DNA of 64,000 nucleotides, from assembly GCF_047824785.1 (NCBI RefSeq), contig NZ_CP181167.1, positions 2,914,001 through 2,978,000 on the forward strand, written 5' to 3'. The position numbers were made by a program, and so were the translations under genes. The notes below the pieces were generated by a model that was not told the origin of the DNA, ran no database searches, and was given only the letters and a program-made list of their open reading frames with translations. Positions 49,267 through 58,804 of the stretch are shown here, piece after piece (position 1 is the first letter of the stretch; the number at the start of each line of letters is the position of its first letter). Origin of the DNA: Nitrobacter sp039808345. Its GTDB lineage: Bacteria > Pseudomonadota > Alphaproteobacteria > Rhizobiales > Xanthobacteraceae.

Positions 49267-51717
49267 ATGACCGAGCCGAACAGACTGATCCACACCAATG
49301 TTTCCGGGCACCAGCCTGCCGCCGGCGGCATCGCTGCGCGCGCGCGCGCCGCGGCAGCACCACGATATCTGAGCGGGCTCAATCCGGAGCAGCGGGAGGC
49401 CGTGGAAACGCTGGACGGGCCGGTTCTGGTGCTGGCCGGCGCGGGCACAGGCAAGACCCGCGTGCTCACGACCCGCATTGCGCATATCCTCAGCCAGGGC
49501 CGTGCCCGCTCCGGCGAAATCCTGTCGGTCACCTTCACCAACAAGGCCGCCCGCGAGATGAAGCATCGTCTCGGACAGATGCTCGGGCAGGCCGTGGAAG
49601 GCATGCCGTGGCTCGGCACCTTTCATTCCATTGCGGGCCGGATTCTTCGCGTTCATGCCGAACTGGTGCAGCTCAAATCCAACTTCACGATTCTCGATGT
49701 CGACGACCAGATCCGTCTGCTCAAGCAGCTTCTGCAGGCCGACAACATCGACGACAAGCGCTGGCCCGCGCGGATGCTGGCCGGACTGATCGACGGCTGG
49801 AAGAATCGCGGACTGACGCCCGCGCAGGTGCCGTCGGGTGAAGCCTCCGTCTTCGGCAACGGTCGTGGCGGCAAGCTTTACGCCGCCTATCAGGCACGGT
49901 TGAAGATCCTCAATGCGGCGGACTTCGGTGATTTGCTGCTGGAGAACATCCGGCTGTTCCGCGAGCATCCGGATGTGCTGCGGCAATACCAGAGCCGCTT
50001 CAAGTATATCCTTGTCGACGAATATCAGGACACCAACGTTGCCCAGTACCTATGGCTGCGATTGCTGTCACAGGCGCCGCCGTCATCCCACGCGCTGTTT
50101 CCCGCTCCCGTCGCGGCGGAAGGTCCGGACCCGCGCACGGCTCGATCCAGGAATATCTGCTGCGTCGGCGACGACGACCAGTCGATCTACGGCTGGCGCG
50201 GCGCCGAGGTGGATAACATCCTGCGGTTCGAGCACGATTTTCCCGGCGCGAAGGTGATCCGGCTGGAGCGCAACTATCGCTCGACCGGCCATATTCTCGC
50301 CGCCGCCTCGCACCTGATCGCGCATAACGAAGACCGGCTCGGCAAGACGTTGCGAACCGAGGATGTCGACGGCGAGAAGGTCACCGTCACCGGCTCCTGG
50401 GACTCCGAGGAGGAAGCCCGCGCCATCGGCGAGGAAATCGAACAACTCCAGCGCGCCGGCGAAAAGCTGAACGAGATCGCGATTCTGGTGCGCGCCTCAT
50501 TCCAGATGCGCGAGTTCGAAGACCGCTTTGTCACGCTTGGCCTGCCCTATCGCGTCATCGGCGGCCCACGCTTCTACGAGCGCGCCGAGATCCGTGACGC
50601 GCTCGCCTATCTGCGCCTCATCAACTCGCCGGCCGATGACCTTGCCTTCGAACGCATCGTCAACGTGCCCAAGCGCGGCCTGGGCGACGCCACCGTCAAG
50701 ATGCTGCACGAGATCGCGCGAAAGCGGCGGATTCCGCTCAGCGAAGCCGCCCGCGCCGTTGTCGAAACCGATGAGATGAAACCGAAAGCGCGCGGATCGC
50801 TGCGCGCGCTGCTGGAGAGCTTCGACCGCTGGCGCGTCCAGCGCGAATCCATGCGGCATACCGAGCTTGCCGAGATCGTGCTGGACGAGAGCGGCTACAC
50901 CGAGATGTGGCAGAAGGACCGCTCGGCCGATGCCGCGGGACGCCTCGAAAACCTGAAAGAGCTGATACGCTCGATGGATGAGTTCGAGAACCTGCAAGGC
51001 TTTCTCGAGCATATATCGCTGGTGATGGATCGCGACGGCGGCGCGGACGAGGATGCCGTCTCGGTGATGACGCTGCATTCAGCCAAGGGGCTCGAATTCG
51101 ATACCGTGTTCCTGCCCGGCTGGGAGGAAGGTCTGTTTCCCCATCAGCGTGCGCTGGATGAGCAGGGACGCTCGGGTCTCGAGGAAGAGCGCCGCCTCGC
51201 GCATGTCGGCCTGACCCGGGCGCGCCGCCGCGCGAAACTTTACTTCGCCACCAATCGCCGCATCCACGGCTCGTGGTCGACCACGATTCCGTCCCGCTTT
51301 CTCGACGAGCTGCCGGCGGAGAATGTGGAGGTCACCGAATCCAAGGGCGGGTCGGGCTGGGGCGGAACGGGCGGTTACGGCCCCTCGCGTTTCGACAACC
51401 TCGACTCCTTCGGCTCAAGCTATGCGACTCCAGGCTGGCAACGCGCGCAGGCCAATCGCGGCCGGGGCGGGTTCAATGAGGCCGGAACGCCCTACAATGC
51501 AAACCAGTCGAAGTCGAAGCGCGCGCCGGTGATCATCGAAGGAGAATTGATCGCACGATCCACGGGCTCGAATTCCGGCTTCTCATTGGGCGACCGTGTT
51601 TTTCATCAGAAGTTCGGCTACGGGAAAATCGCACGGATCGATGGCAACAAGCTGACCATCAGCTTTGAAAAAGCCGGCGAGAAAAAGGTGGTCGATAGCT
51701 TCGTCGAGCGGGTGTAA
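49267..51717 (+). CDS. uvrD: DNA helicase II (UvrD/PcrA family)
   Basis: 816 residues. Walker A LAGAGTGKTR at 56-65, VDEYQDTN motif II, CVGDDDQSIYGWRGAE motif III, YRSTGHILAA motif IV, SVMTLHSAKGLEFD motif V and VGLTRARRRAK motif VI. It unwinds DNA in repair and replication restart. An extra 25-residue Pro/Ala-rich loop (PPSSHALFPAPVAAEG) sits between motifs II and III. The C-terminus is a Tudor-like RNA-polymerase-binding domain (FHQKFGYGKIARIDGNKLTI). Confidence 0.94.
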   Translation: MTEPNRLIHTNVSGHQPAAGGIAARARAAAAPRYLSGLNPEQREAVETLDGPVLVLAGAGTGKTRVLTTRIAHILSQGRARSGEILSVTFTNKAAREMKHRLGQMLGQAVEGMPWLGTFHSIAGRILRVHAELVQLKSNFTILDVDDQIRLLKQLLQADNIDDKRWPARMLAGLIDGWKNRGLTPAQVPSGEASVFGNGRGGKLYAAYQARLKILNAADFGDLLLENIRLFREHPDVLRQYQSRFKYILVDEYQDTNVAQYLWLRLLSQAPPSSHALFPAPVAAEGPDPRTARSRNICCVGDDDQSIYGWRGAEVDNILRFEHDFPGAKVIRLERNYRSTGHILAAASHLIAHNEDRLGKTLRTEDVDGEKVTVTGSWDSEEEARAIGEEIEQLQRAGEKLNEIAILVRASFQMREFEDRFVTLGLPYRVIGGPRFYERAEIRDALAYLRLINSPADDLAFERIVNVPKRGLGDATVKMLHEIARKRRIPLSEAARAVVETDEMKPKARGSLRALLESFDRWRVQRESMRHTELAEIVLDESGYTEMWQKDRSADAAGRLENLKELIRSMDEFENLQGFLEHISLVMDRDGGADEDAVSVMTLHSAKGLEFDTVFLPGWEEGLFPHQRALDEQGRSGLEEERRLAHVGLTRARRRAKLYFATNRRIHGSWSTTIPSRFLDELPAENVEVTESKGGSGWGGTGGYGPSRFDNLDSFGSSYATPGWQRAQANRGRGGFNEAGTPYNANQSKSKRAPVIIEGELIARSTGSNSGFSLGDRVFHQKFGYGKIARIDGNKLTISFEKAGEKKVVDSFVERV

Positions 51718-51844
51718 CCGAATTGCGAACCGCCGCCTGCGCTCCTATCTGTTGACCTGCATTCTCCATCGTCCCGCCATTCGGCCGCGATATCAATCTC
51801 TCTCATCGTTCCTCTCCACCCGCTTACAGCGTATCAAGCCTCGC

Positions 51845-52765
51845 ATGTCCTCCATGATATCCATTTCCGGTTTGTCGAAGGCTTACGCGTCCGGCTTCAA
51901 GGCGCTGAAGAGCATCGACCTCGATATCAAACGGGGCGAAATCTTCGCGCTGCTCGGGCCCAACGGCGCCGGCAAGACAACGCTCATCAGCATCATCTGC
52001 GGCATCACCAATCCGTCCTCCGGTCAGGTTCTGGTCGACGGCCGGGACATCCGCCGCGACTATCGGGCGACCCGCGCGATGATCGGCCTGGTGCCGCAGG
52101 AGCTGCATACCGATGCGTTCGAAACGGTCTGGGCGACCGTCAGTTTCAGCCGCGGACTGTTCGGAAAGCCAAAAAATCCGGCCCATATCGAGAAGGTTCT
52201 GAAGGATCTCTCGTTGTGGGACAAGAAAGACAGCAAGATCGTCACGCTGTCCGGCGGCATGAAACGGCGCGTGATGATTGCGAAGGCGCTTTCGCACGAG
52301 CCGCAGGTGCTGTTTCTCGACGAGCCCACGGCCGGCGTCGATGTCGAATTGCGAAAAGCGATGTGGGAGGTGGTGCGCACGCTGCGAGCCTTGGGCGTCA
52401 CCATCATTCTAACGACGCATTACATCGAAGAGGCTGAAGAAATGGCGGACCGGGTCGGCGTCATCAACAAAGGCGAGATCATTCTCGTCGAGGAAAAGGC
52501 CGCGCTGATGCAGAAGCTCGGCAAAAAGCGGTTGAAGCTTCATTTGCAGGGCAAGGTCGAAGCCATTCCCGCAACGTTGGCGGCCTACAATCTCGAACTT
52601 GCCGCGGACGGCGGACAGGTGATCTACACCTATGACACCCGGAGCGAGCACACCGGAATCACGAGCCTGCTCGGCGATCTCCGCGCCGCCGGCATCAGGT
52701 TTTCCGATCTCGACACCACGCAAAGCTCGCTGGAAGAGATCTTCGTCAGCCTGGTCAGGACCTGA
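51845..52765 (+). CDS. ABC-2 transporter ATPase
   Basis: 306 residues from ATG 51845 (MSSMISISGLSKAYASG). GPNGAGKTT Walker A at 38-46, LSGGMKRRVMIAKAL signature and VLFLDEPTAGVD Walker B. The C-terminus carries the usual extension of multidrug/NodI-type exporters. It is followed directly by its permease gene. Substrate unknown. Confidence 0.9.
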   Translation: MSSMISISGLSKAYASGFKALKSIDLDIKRGEIFALLGPNGAGKTTLISIICGITNPSSGQVLVDGRDIRRDYRATRAMIGLVPQELHTDAFETVWATVSFSRGLFGKPKNPAHIEKVLKDLSLWDKKDSKIVTLSGGMKRRVMIAKALSHEPQVLFLDEPTAGVDVELRKAMWEVVRTLRALGVTIILTTHYIEEAEEMADRVGVINKGEIILVEEKAALMQKLGKKRLKLHLQGKVEAIPATLAAYNLELAADGGQVIYTYDTRSEHTGITSLLGDLRAAGIRFSDLDTTQSSLEEIFVSLVRT

Positions 52766-52766
52766 C

Positions 52767-53528
52767 ATGAATTTCGGAGCCGTGCAGGCGATTTACAAAT
52801 TCGAGATGGCGCGCACCTGGCGCACGCTGCTGCAAAGCATCGTGTCGCCGGTGGTTTCGACCTCGCTCTATTTCGTGGTGTTCGGCGCGGCGATCGGATC
52901 GCGCATCACCGAGATCGAGGGCGTCAGTTACGGCACCTTCATCGTGCCGGGGCTCATCATGCTGTCCGTACTGACGCAGAGCATCACCAATGCGTCGTTC
53001 GGCATCTACTTCCCGAAATTCATCGGCACCATTTACGAGATATTGTCCGCGCCGGTCTCCTATTTCGAGATCGTGCTGGGCTATGTGGGAGCCGCCGCCA
53101 CCAAATCGATCATTCTGGGACTGATCATTCTGGCCACCGCCGGCCTGTTCGTTCCGCTGCACATCCATCACCCGATATGGATGTTGACCTTTCTGGTCCT
53201 GACCTCCGTAACATTCAGCCTGTTCGGCTTCATCATCGGCATCTGGGCCGATGGCTTCGAGAAGCTGCAAATGATTCCGATGCTGATCATCACGCCGCTG
53301 ACGTTCCTCGGAGGAAGTTTTTATTCGATCAACATGCTGCCACCGGCATGGCAGACCGCCGCGCTGTTCAATCCCGTCGTCTATCTCATCAGCGGATTCA
53401 GGTGGAGTTTTTACGAGATCGCCGACGTCAGCTTGTCGGTCAGTATCGGCATGACGGTCGGTTTCCTCGTCACCTGCATGCTGGTCGTATGGTGGATATT
53501 CCGAACCGGCTATCGGCTGAGAAATTAA
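52767..53528 (+). CDS. ABC-2 transporter permease
   Basis: 253 residues from ATG 52767 (MNFGAVQAIYKFEMARTWRT), starting one base after the ATPase stop. Six hydrophobic segments and the ABC-2 signature region (LTFLGGSFYSINMLPPAWQT). It forms the membrane channel for the exporter. Similar to the YadH/NodJ group; substrate unknown. Confidence 0.9.
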   Translation: MNFGAVQAIYKFEMARTWRTLLQSIVSPVVSTSLYFVVFGAAIGSRITEIEGVSYGTFIVPGLIMLSVLTQSITNASFGIYFPKFIGTIYEILSAPVSYFEIVLGYVGAAATKSIILGLIILATAGLFVPLHIHHPIWMLTFLVLTSVTFSLFGFIIGIWADGFEKLQMIPMLIITPLTFLGGSFYSINMLPPAWQTAALFNPVVYLISGFRWSFYEIADVSLSVSIGMTVGFLVTCMLVVWWIFRTGYRLRN

Positions 53529-53682
53529 AGCACTACCCGGCGAACTGGATGACCTGTCCGACGCAAGAAAATGCGGCCTGACAACAATCTTCAGAGCATG
53601 GTTTCGAAAAGCGGGAGCACCCGCGCAAAATCACAGGCCGCGCCGGGGTAGCCCGGACCGCGGCCTGCTCATATCGTAATCC

Positions 53683-54024
53683 TTATCGACGATAGCAGTA
53701 GAAATGCCCGCGCTTCCAATAGCCGCGGCATCGTTTTCCCCGGTAGGGTCCGCGATCCGGAATGCCGAGCACACCCCTGACGCCGCCGACGGCGCCACCG
53801 ACGCCGGCGCCGATCGCACCGCCGATCGCGCCGCCCACCGGTCCCGCAGCACGATTCCCTTCATAGGCGCCCTGGTTGGCGCCGCGCTCCATGCCACCGA
53901 AAACACCCTGAGCATGCGCCTGATGCGGAATGGAGAGCAGGGCCAGCGCCGCTGCGGCGGCCGCCACCGCGATCCGCAGCCGGAAGGAAGATTCGGTCGG
54001 CAACGCTTTGGTTTTGATCCTCAT
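53683..54024 (-). CDS. Secreted glycine-rich small protein
   Basis: 113 residues. Signal peptide to about residue 38 (IPHQAHAQG). The mature part alternates GGAIGGAIGAGVGGAVGGV, which could insert in membranes, and ends in RGKRCRGYWKRGHFYCYRR with two Cys. Such proteins are common small secreted proteins of Bradyrhizobium-type bacteria, without known function. Confidence 0.65.
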   Translation of the reverse strand: MRIKTKALPTESSFRLRIAVAAAAAALALLSIPHQAHAQGVFGGMERGANQGAYEGNRAAGPVGGAIGGAIGAGVGGAVGGVRGVLGIPDRGPYRGKRCRGYWKRGHFYCYRR

Positions 54025-54218
54025 CGGTATCTCTATCCCTTGATGTTGAAGACTTGGAATGTTGAAGATTTGGCTCGGCCGCCACCACCGGGCTGTGATC
54101 GCTCAATTCGCGGGGGTAAAAACACCTTATCCGGACGAAAGTTCCCCACCATTGCAATGAGGTGGACCCGCTTGGTGAGACAGTTTGGCGGCCTGGCTAA
54201 GGTGGATCGGGTTCGTTT

Positions 54219-55055
54219 CTACGCCGCCAATTGCTCCGTCATTTCCGCCATAGCATGGACTTCGTCGGGCGTCCTGCCGGCGAAGATCGAGTGCGGGCGT
54301 CGCCGGTTGTAATAGTCTATCCAGGAGCCGATGCCGCAGCGGGCTTGGCTTCCCGTTTCGAATGTGCTGAGGAAGACGCACTCATATTTGAGGCTGCGCC
54401 ACAGTCGTTCGATGAAGACGTTGTCCATCCAGCGGCCGCGCCCGTCCATGGAGATGCGGATGCCGGCATCCTTCAGCGTCGTCGTGAAGGCGAAGCTAGT
54501 GAACTGCGAGCCTTGGTCGGTGTTGAAGATGTCGGGCCTGCCATGGCAGGCGATCGCCTCTTCGAGAGCGGCAACACAGAAGTCGGCATCCATCGTGTTC
54601 GACAACCGCCAGGCCAGGACCTTGCGGCTGAACCAGTCCATGATGGCCACGAGGTAAAGGAAGCCGCGCCGCATCGGGATATAGGTCACATCGGCACACC
54701 AAACGTGATCCGGCCGCTCGATCGCCAGGTGCCGCAGCAGGTAGGGATAGATGCGATGCTGCGGATGCGGCTCGCTGGTTCTCGGCGCCTGGTAGATCGG
54801 CGACAGACCGATCTTGCGCATCAGCCGCCGGACCCGCTTGCGACCCACGCACCAGCCCTGACGCCGCAGATGCCGGGCCATCTGCCGGGAGCCATACCAG
54901 GGCGTCTCCATGAAGGCCTCGTCGATGGTGCGCATCAGTTCGAGGTTCTCGGGCGTCTCGCCGGCGGGCTGTCGGTAGAACGACGCCCGCGAGATCGAGA
55001 CCAGTTCGCACTGGCGGCGGATCGAGAGCCGGTTGTGATCGGGGTCAATCATCAT
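54219..55055 (-). CDS. IS3-family transposase OrfB (DDE domain)
   Basis: 278 residues with the catalytic residues in WCADVTYIPM, FNTDQGSQFTS and FIERLWRSLKYE. N-terminal helix-turn-helix motif for the IS3 family (IRRQCELVSISRASFYRQ). It starts 18 bp after the orfA stop in a different frame; the full enzyme would arise by frameshifting or translation restart. Confidence 0.92.
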   Translation of the reverse strand: MMIDPDHNRLSIRRQCELVSISRASFYRQPAGETPENLELMRTIDEAFMETPWYGSRQMARHLRRQGWCVGRKRVRRLMRKIGLSPIYQAPRTSEPHPQHRIYPYLLRHLAIERPDHVWCADVTYIPMRRGFLYLVAIMDWFSRKVLAWRLSNTMDADFCVAALEEAIACHGRPDIFNTDQGSQFTSFAFTTTLKDAGIRISMDGRGRWMDNVFIERLWRSLKYECVFLSTFETGSQARCGIGSWIDYYNRRRPHSIFAGRTPDEVHAMAEMTEQLAA

Positions 55056-55072
55056 TCTCCTCCGATCCAGGC

Positions 55073-55354
55073 TCAGCGATCGAAGGCCTTGGCCAAAAAA
55101 TCCCGCTCAACGACAAGCTGGCCAATCTTGGCGTGCAGCTTGGTCACCTCGGCTTCCCGGCCGACCTGCGCATCAGCAGCCTTGTCGTCGAACGTCTTGG
55201 CCAGGTTCTCGATGGCCTGCCGTTTCCACTGCGTAATCTGGTTCGGATGAAGCTGGTGCTTTGTCGCCAGTTCCGAAATCGTCCGCTCGCCACGGATCGC
55301 CTCAAGCGCAACCTTGGCCTTGAACTCAGCCGTAAATCGTCTGCGTGTCTTCAT
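55073..55354 (-). CDS. IS3-family transposase OrfA
   Basis: 93 residues: MKTRRRFTAEFKAKVALEAI is the classical OrfA helix-turn-helix start, and a C-terminal leucine-rich coiled coil (VTKLHAKIGQLVVERDFL) mediates oligomerisation. It binds the inverted repeats. Intact. Confidence 0.92.
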   Translation of the reverse strand: MKTRRRFTAEFKAKVALEAIRGERTISELATKHQLHPNQITQWKRQAIENLAKTFDDKAADAQVGREAEVTKLHAKIGQLVVERDFLAKAFDR

Positions 55355-55577
55355 ACCGGATCGTCCTTTTCATCGGGCGATCCACCTTATGCCCCTGTCT
55401 CAGAAACCGGCACCACCTCACAATGGGCTTCAAACAACTTCCCCACCCGACGTTTTCTCTCGCCCGCCCTGGTCGAGCCGCGTCGAGAGTTAACGATGAC
55501 ACAAACGCAATACTGGAAGCCCAACTGCTTTAAGCGCATATATGACTTGGGAAACTGGTAGGCTGAACTCGAGGCCG

Positions 55578-56393
55578 ATGAAAATGCGTAGATTTCTTGT
55601 TCCTGTCGCTGGTCTTATGCTTCTTGTGGCTGGCAGCGTCGCCGATGCGAAGGTGTCCATCCTGGTCGACAAGGATAATCAGCGGATGACCGTTTCCGTT
55701 AACGGCGTCGAGCGTCATCAATGGCCGGTTTCGAGCGGAAATCCGTCATACGAAACTCCGAACGGAAAATTTCAAGCCTTCCGAATGGAGGCTGATCATT
55801 TCTCCAAGGAGTTCGACGACGCGCCGATGCCGCACTCGATCTTCTTCACCAAGGCTGGCCACGCCATTCACGGCACGCTCTCCGAGGGCAGCCTCGGCGT
55901 GCCGGTCTCGCACGGTTGCGTACGCATCTCGCGCGCCAACGCCAGCACGCTGTTCTCTCTCGTGAAGCAGGAAGGCGTCCTCAATACCACCGTCACGCTG
56001 ACCGGATCGTCGCGCGTGGCGCTGGCGCGCAATCCTCGCGGCAAGCGGAAAACCGATGTCGCCGGTCGCGATCCGGGACCGGCCTATCAATCTTACGACG
56101 CGGCCGGAAATCCCGTTGATCTGACGCCCCGACAGGTCGCGCCCGGCTGGCAGCCGCAGGCGTACGTTCGCGGCGCCGACGGCTATATGTATCCGGCGGA
56201 CGGCCGCTCCAATGATCCGCGCTATGCTGATCCGCGCAGTTATCGCCGCCATTACGGTGCGCAGAACGTTCCCCCGCAACGGCACTCCTATTATGGTGAT
56301 CGAGACGATTACGGCTATGCGCAACCGTACCAGCCTCAGGTTTACGCGCCGCAGCCCTATCGGCCGCGAGGCCTGTTCTCGGACTTCGACTAA
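55578..56393 (+). CDS. L,D-transpeptidase (YkuD family)
   Basis: 271 residues from ATG 55578 (MKMRRFLVPVAGLMLL), which opens a signal peptide. YkuD domain with HGTLSEGSLGVPVSHGCVRI, the HXnSHGCxR catalytic motif. It makes 3-3 peptidoglycan crosslinks or attaches proteins. A Tyr/Pro/Gln-rich tail (about residues 170-271) is unusual and may bind the outer face of the wall. The insertion sequence ends 157 bp upstream. Confidence 0.88.
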   Translation: MKMRRFLVPVAGLMLLVAGSVADAKVSILVDKDNQRMTVSVNGVERHQWPVSSGNPSYETPNGKFQAFRMEADHFSKEFDDAPMPHSIFFTKAGHAIHGTLSEGSLGVPVSHGCVRISRANASTLFSLVKQEGVLNTTVTLTGSSRVALARNPRGKRKTDVAGRDPGPAYQSYDAAGNPVDLTPRQVAPGWQPQAYVRGADGYMYPADGRSNDPRYADPRSYRRHYGAQNVPPQRHSYYGDRDDYGYAQPYQPQVYAPQPYRPRGLFSDFD

Positions 56394-56541
56394 CTCTCCA
56401 TATTTTCACCATTGCAACCATACCGTCGAGGTCAACATTCCAGGGAAGCGACGGACCACGAGGGCACGGCAGAACCGACCACTTCTTCCGGAAACGAACT
56501 TGAGCGGCGACAGTCGGACCGTCTGAGGATTTGAAGCGGAT

Positions 56542-58149
56542 ATGCCGGACACCGACGTCCTCATCATCGGCGCAGGCCACAATGGCTTGACCTGCGCAGC
56601 CTATCTCGCGATGGCCGGACTGCGCGTCAGGGTCGTGGAACGGCGCAAGGTGGTGGGCGGGGCTGCCGTGACCGAGGAATTCCACCCCGGTTTCCGCAAT
56701 TCGGTCGCGGCCTACACCGTCAGCCTGCTCAATCCGAAAGTCATCGCCGATCTGCGGCTGCACGATCACGGACTGCGGATCGTCGAACGCCGCGCCCAGA
56801 ACTTCCTGCCTGCTCCCGATGGCCGCTATCTGCTCACCGGCGAAGGTCGCACCAGGGCATCAGTGGCCCGCTTGAGCGAACGGGACGTTGTCGTACTCGA
56901 CGACTTCATGCGCGAACTCGAAGAGATTGCCGACGTCGTCCGTCAGTTCGTACTCCGCGCGCCGCCAAACCTCACCGAGGGATTCGGCCTCAAGGCCGCG
57001 GGCGAACTCGTCAACGCCATCGGCTCCGCCGGAATCCTGCGCGGTCTTTCGCTGGAGCAGCAGCGCAGCCTGCTCGATCTCTTCACGCGATCGGCGGGCG
57101 ACATGCTCGACGACCGCTTCGAAACTGATCTCATCAAATCCCTGTTCGGCTTCGACGCCGTCGTCGGCAACTATGCGAGTCCCTACGCCGCCGGTTCGGC
57201 CTACGTGATGCTGCACCATGCCTTCGGGGAAGTGAACGGCAAGAAGGCCGTTTGGGGACACGCCATCGGCGGCATGGGCGCGATCACCCAGGCGATGGCG
57301 ACAGCCGCCCGCGCGCACGGCGTGGAAATCGAAACAGGCGCGGGCGTGCACGAAATCGTCGTCGAACGGGAATGCGCCGCGGGCGCCGTGCTCGACGACG
57401 GACGCACGATCCGCGCAAGGTATGTGGCGGCAAGCGTCAACCCGAAGCTGCTTTATACGCGGCTTCTGCCCACTGGCTCCGTCTCGTCCACCTTTCTCGC
57501 CCGCATCAGGAACTGGCGCAACGGCTCCGGGACATTCCGGATGAACGTCGCGCTCTCCGCCCTCCCGTCATTCTCAGCGTTGCCGGGCGCGGGCGATCAT
57601 CTCAGCGCCGGAATCATCATCGCGCCGGGTCTCGACTACATGGACCGCGCCTGGCAGGACGCGCGCAGGTTCGGCTGGAGCCGCGAACCGGTGGTCGAGG
57701 TTCTGATTCCCTCGGTAATCGACGACACCCTCGCGCCGCCCGGCCGCCATGTGGCCAGCCTGTTCTGTCAACACGTCGCGCCGCAATTGCCCGGCGGCGC
57801 GTCCTGGGACGACCATCGCGACGAAGTCGCCGATCTCATGATCGCGACCGTCGACCGCTACGCGCCGGGCTTTGCCGCCAGCGTGATCGGCAGGCAGATC
57901 CTGTCGCCGCTCGACCTCGAACGCGAATTCGGATTGCTGGGCGGCGACATCTTCCACGGCGCGCTGACGCTGAACCAGTTGTTCTCGGCTCGGCCGATGC
58001 TGGGCTACGCCGACTATCGGGGACCGCTGAAGGGGCTCTATCACTGCGGCTCCGGCGCGCATCCCGGCGGAGGCGTCACCGGCGCCCCCGGCCACAACGC
58101 CGCGCGCGCCATCCTGCGGGATCACCGTGCGCTGTTCGCGCGCCGCTGA
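56542..58149 (+). CDS. FAD-dependent oxidoreductase of the phytoene-desaturase / PYROXD2 type
   Basis: 535 residues. Dinucleotide-binding start LIIGAGHNGLTCAAYLAMAG with GxGxxG at about 9-14, then ERRKVVGGAAVTEEF; GSGAHPGGGVTGAPGHNAAR is the C-terminal FAD motif. Homologous to bacterial CrtI-like and PYROXD2 proteins; the substrate is unknown and no carotenoid genes lie near. No operon partner is obvious. Confidence 0.85.
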   Translation: MPDTDVLIIGAGHNGLTCAAYLAMAGLRVRVVERRKVVGGAAVTEEFHPGFRNSVAAYTVSLLNPKVIADLRLHDHGLRIVERRAQNFLPAPDGRYLLTGEGRTRASVARLSERDVVVLDDFMRELEEIADVVRQFVLRAPPNLTEGFGLKAAGELVNAIGSAGILRGLSLEQQRSLLDLFTRSAGDMLDDRFETDLIKSLFGFDAVVGNYASPYAAGSAYVMLHHAFGEVNGKKAVWGHAIGGMGAITQAMATAARAHGVEIETGAGVHEIVVERECAAGAVLDDGRTIRARYVAASVNPKLLYTRLLPTGSVSSTFLARIRNWRNGSGTFRMNVALSALPSFSALPGAGDHLSAGIIIAPGLDYMDRAWQDARRFGWSREPVVEVLIPSVIDDTLAPPGRHVASLFCQHVAPQLPGGASWDDHRDEVADLMIATVDRYAPGFAASVIGRQILSPLDLEREFGLLGGDIFHGALTLNQLFSARPMLGYADYRGPLKGLYHCGSGAHPGGGVTGAPGHNAARAILRDHRALFARR

Positions 58150-58483
58150 CGATCAGCAACTAAAGCCAACTCGGTGGATAACTCTGCCGAAACCCTGTGG
58201 ATATCTCTGTGGATATCCGGTTGAAAACCTCGCAGGTAACCGCGACCCGCCGTCCTTCCGCGTCCCTCTCAAAACATTATCGCTTTCGACGGCATCGGAA
58301 GCGAGGCGCTATGATATTGCTCTGACGCGTATTCTGATCGCAAAACCGGTATCCACTTTTGCGAAATACGGGCTAGATTATTGTTCTGACGCGCTTTCTT
58401 CACCCGAACCGGTATCCACTTCGCCCGAAAACGCTATAAAGCAATACGCTTTGGCGAAAGCAGGTAAAGTTCTGGGGGTTCAG
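58150..58483. repeat. Repeat-rich gap with DnaA-box-like motifs
   Basis: Two copies of the ACCGGTATCCACTT repeat core at about 58345 and 58410, with their flanking GCGTTTTC-type arms, occupy 58310-58440. Near 58173-58216 are GGTGGATAA and two TGTGGATAT, each one mismatch from the DnaA box TGTGGATAA. No gene is readable. Confidence 0.6.
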
Positions 58484-58753
58484 GTGCTGCAAAATCTCGG
58501 CCGGGTCTTTCTGGCGATCATTATCCCGATATATCTGGGTTATGTCCGCGCATCCTTGAATGTTTTTGACGTCTACCTGATCCTGGCCGCTTCATGGTCG
58601 CTATGGGCGTATGGGCAGCCGGGACCGCGGGAGCTTTGGGAGAGCGGCGGCATCATCGCGGTTGTGAAAGGCTGGCTTGTGATGGTGTTCGCCATCCTGC
58701 TGGTCGCCGGACCGGCCTATGGAGTCGGCTATCTCATTGCCAAATTTACTTGA
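58484..58753 (+). CDS. Small hydrophobic protein of unknown function
   Basis: GTG 58484 after a GGGGG ribosome-binding-like run gives 89 residues: VLQNLGRVFLAIIIPIYLGY and a second helix VVKGWLVMVFAILLVAGPAY. The frame is open upstream only because it reads through repeats; those codons are not protein-like. Two or three membrane segments; unknown role. The next gene is prmA. Confidence 0.6.
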   Translation: MLQNLGRVFLAIIIPIYLGYVRASLNVFDVYLILAASWSLWAYGQPGPRELWESGGIIAVVKGWLVMVFAILLVAGPAYGVGYLIAKFT

Positions 58754-58804
58754 GTTAAGGTCCTCCGGGATCCTTCCCTTCCCCGGATAAGCTTTGGACT
58801 GCCG

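Larger units (their letters stand above)
54158..55420 (-). mobile_element. Complete IS3-family insertion sequence
   Basis: 1263 bp. Imperfect inverted repeats start TGAGGTGG on the left (54158) and end CCACCTCA on the right (55420), sharing GAGACAG and TAAGGTGGATCG further in. The target duplication CAA is present at 54155-54157 and 55421-55423. Two transposase frames lie on the minus strand. TG...CA ends, size and orfA/orfB arrangement fit the IS3 family. Confidence 0.92.

Noticed and set aside
58127..58483. N-terminal extension of the small membrane protein upstream of 58484
   Set aside because: The extra codons read through two dispersed repeats, and the peptide is not protein-like.
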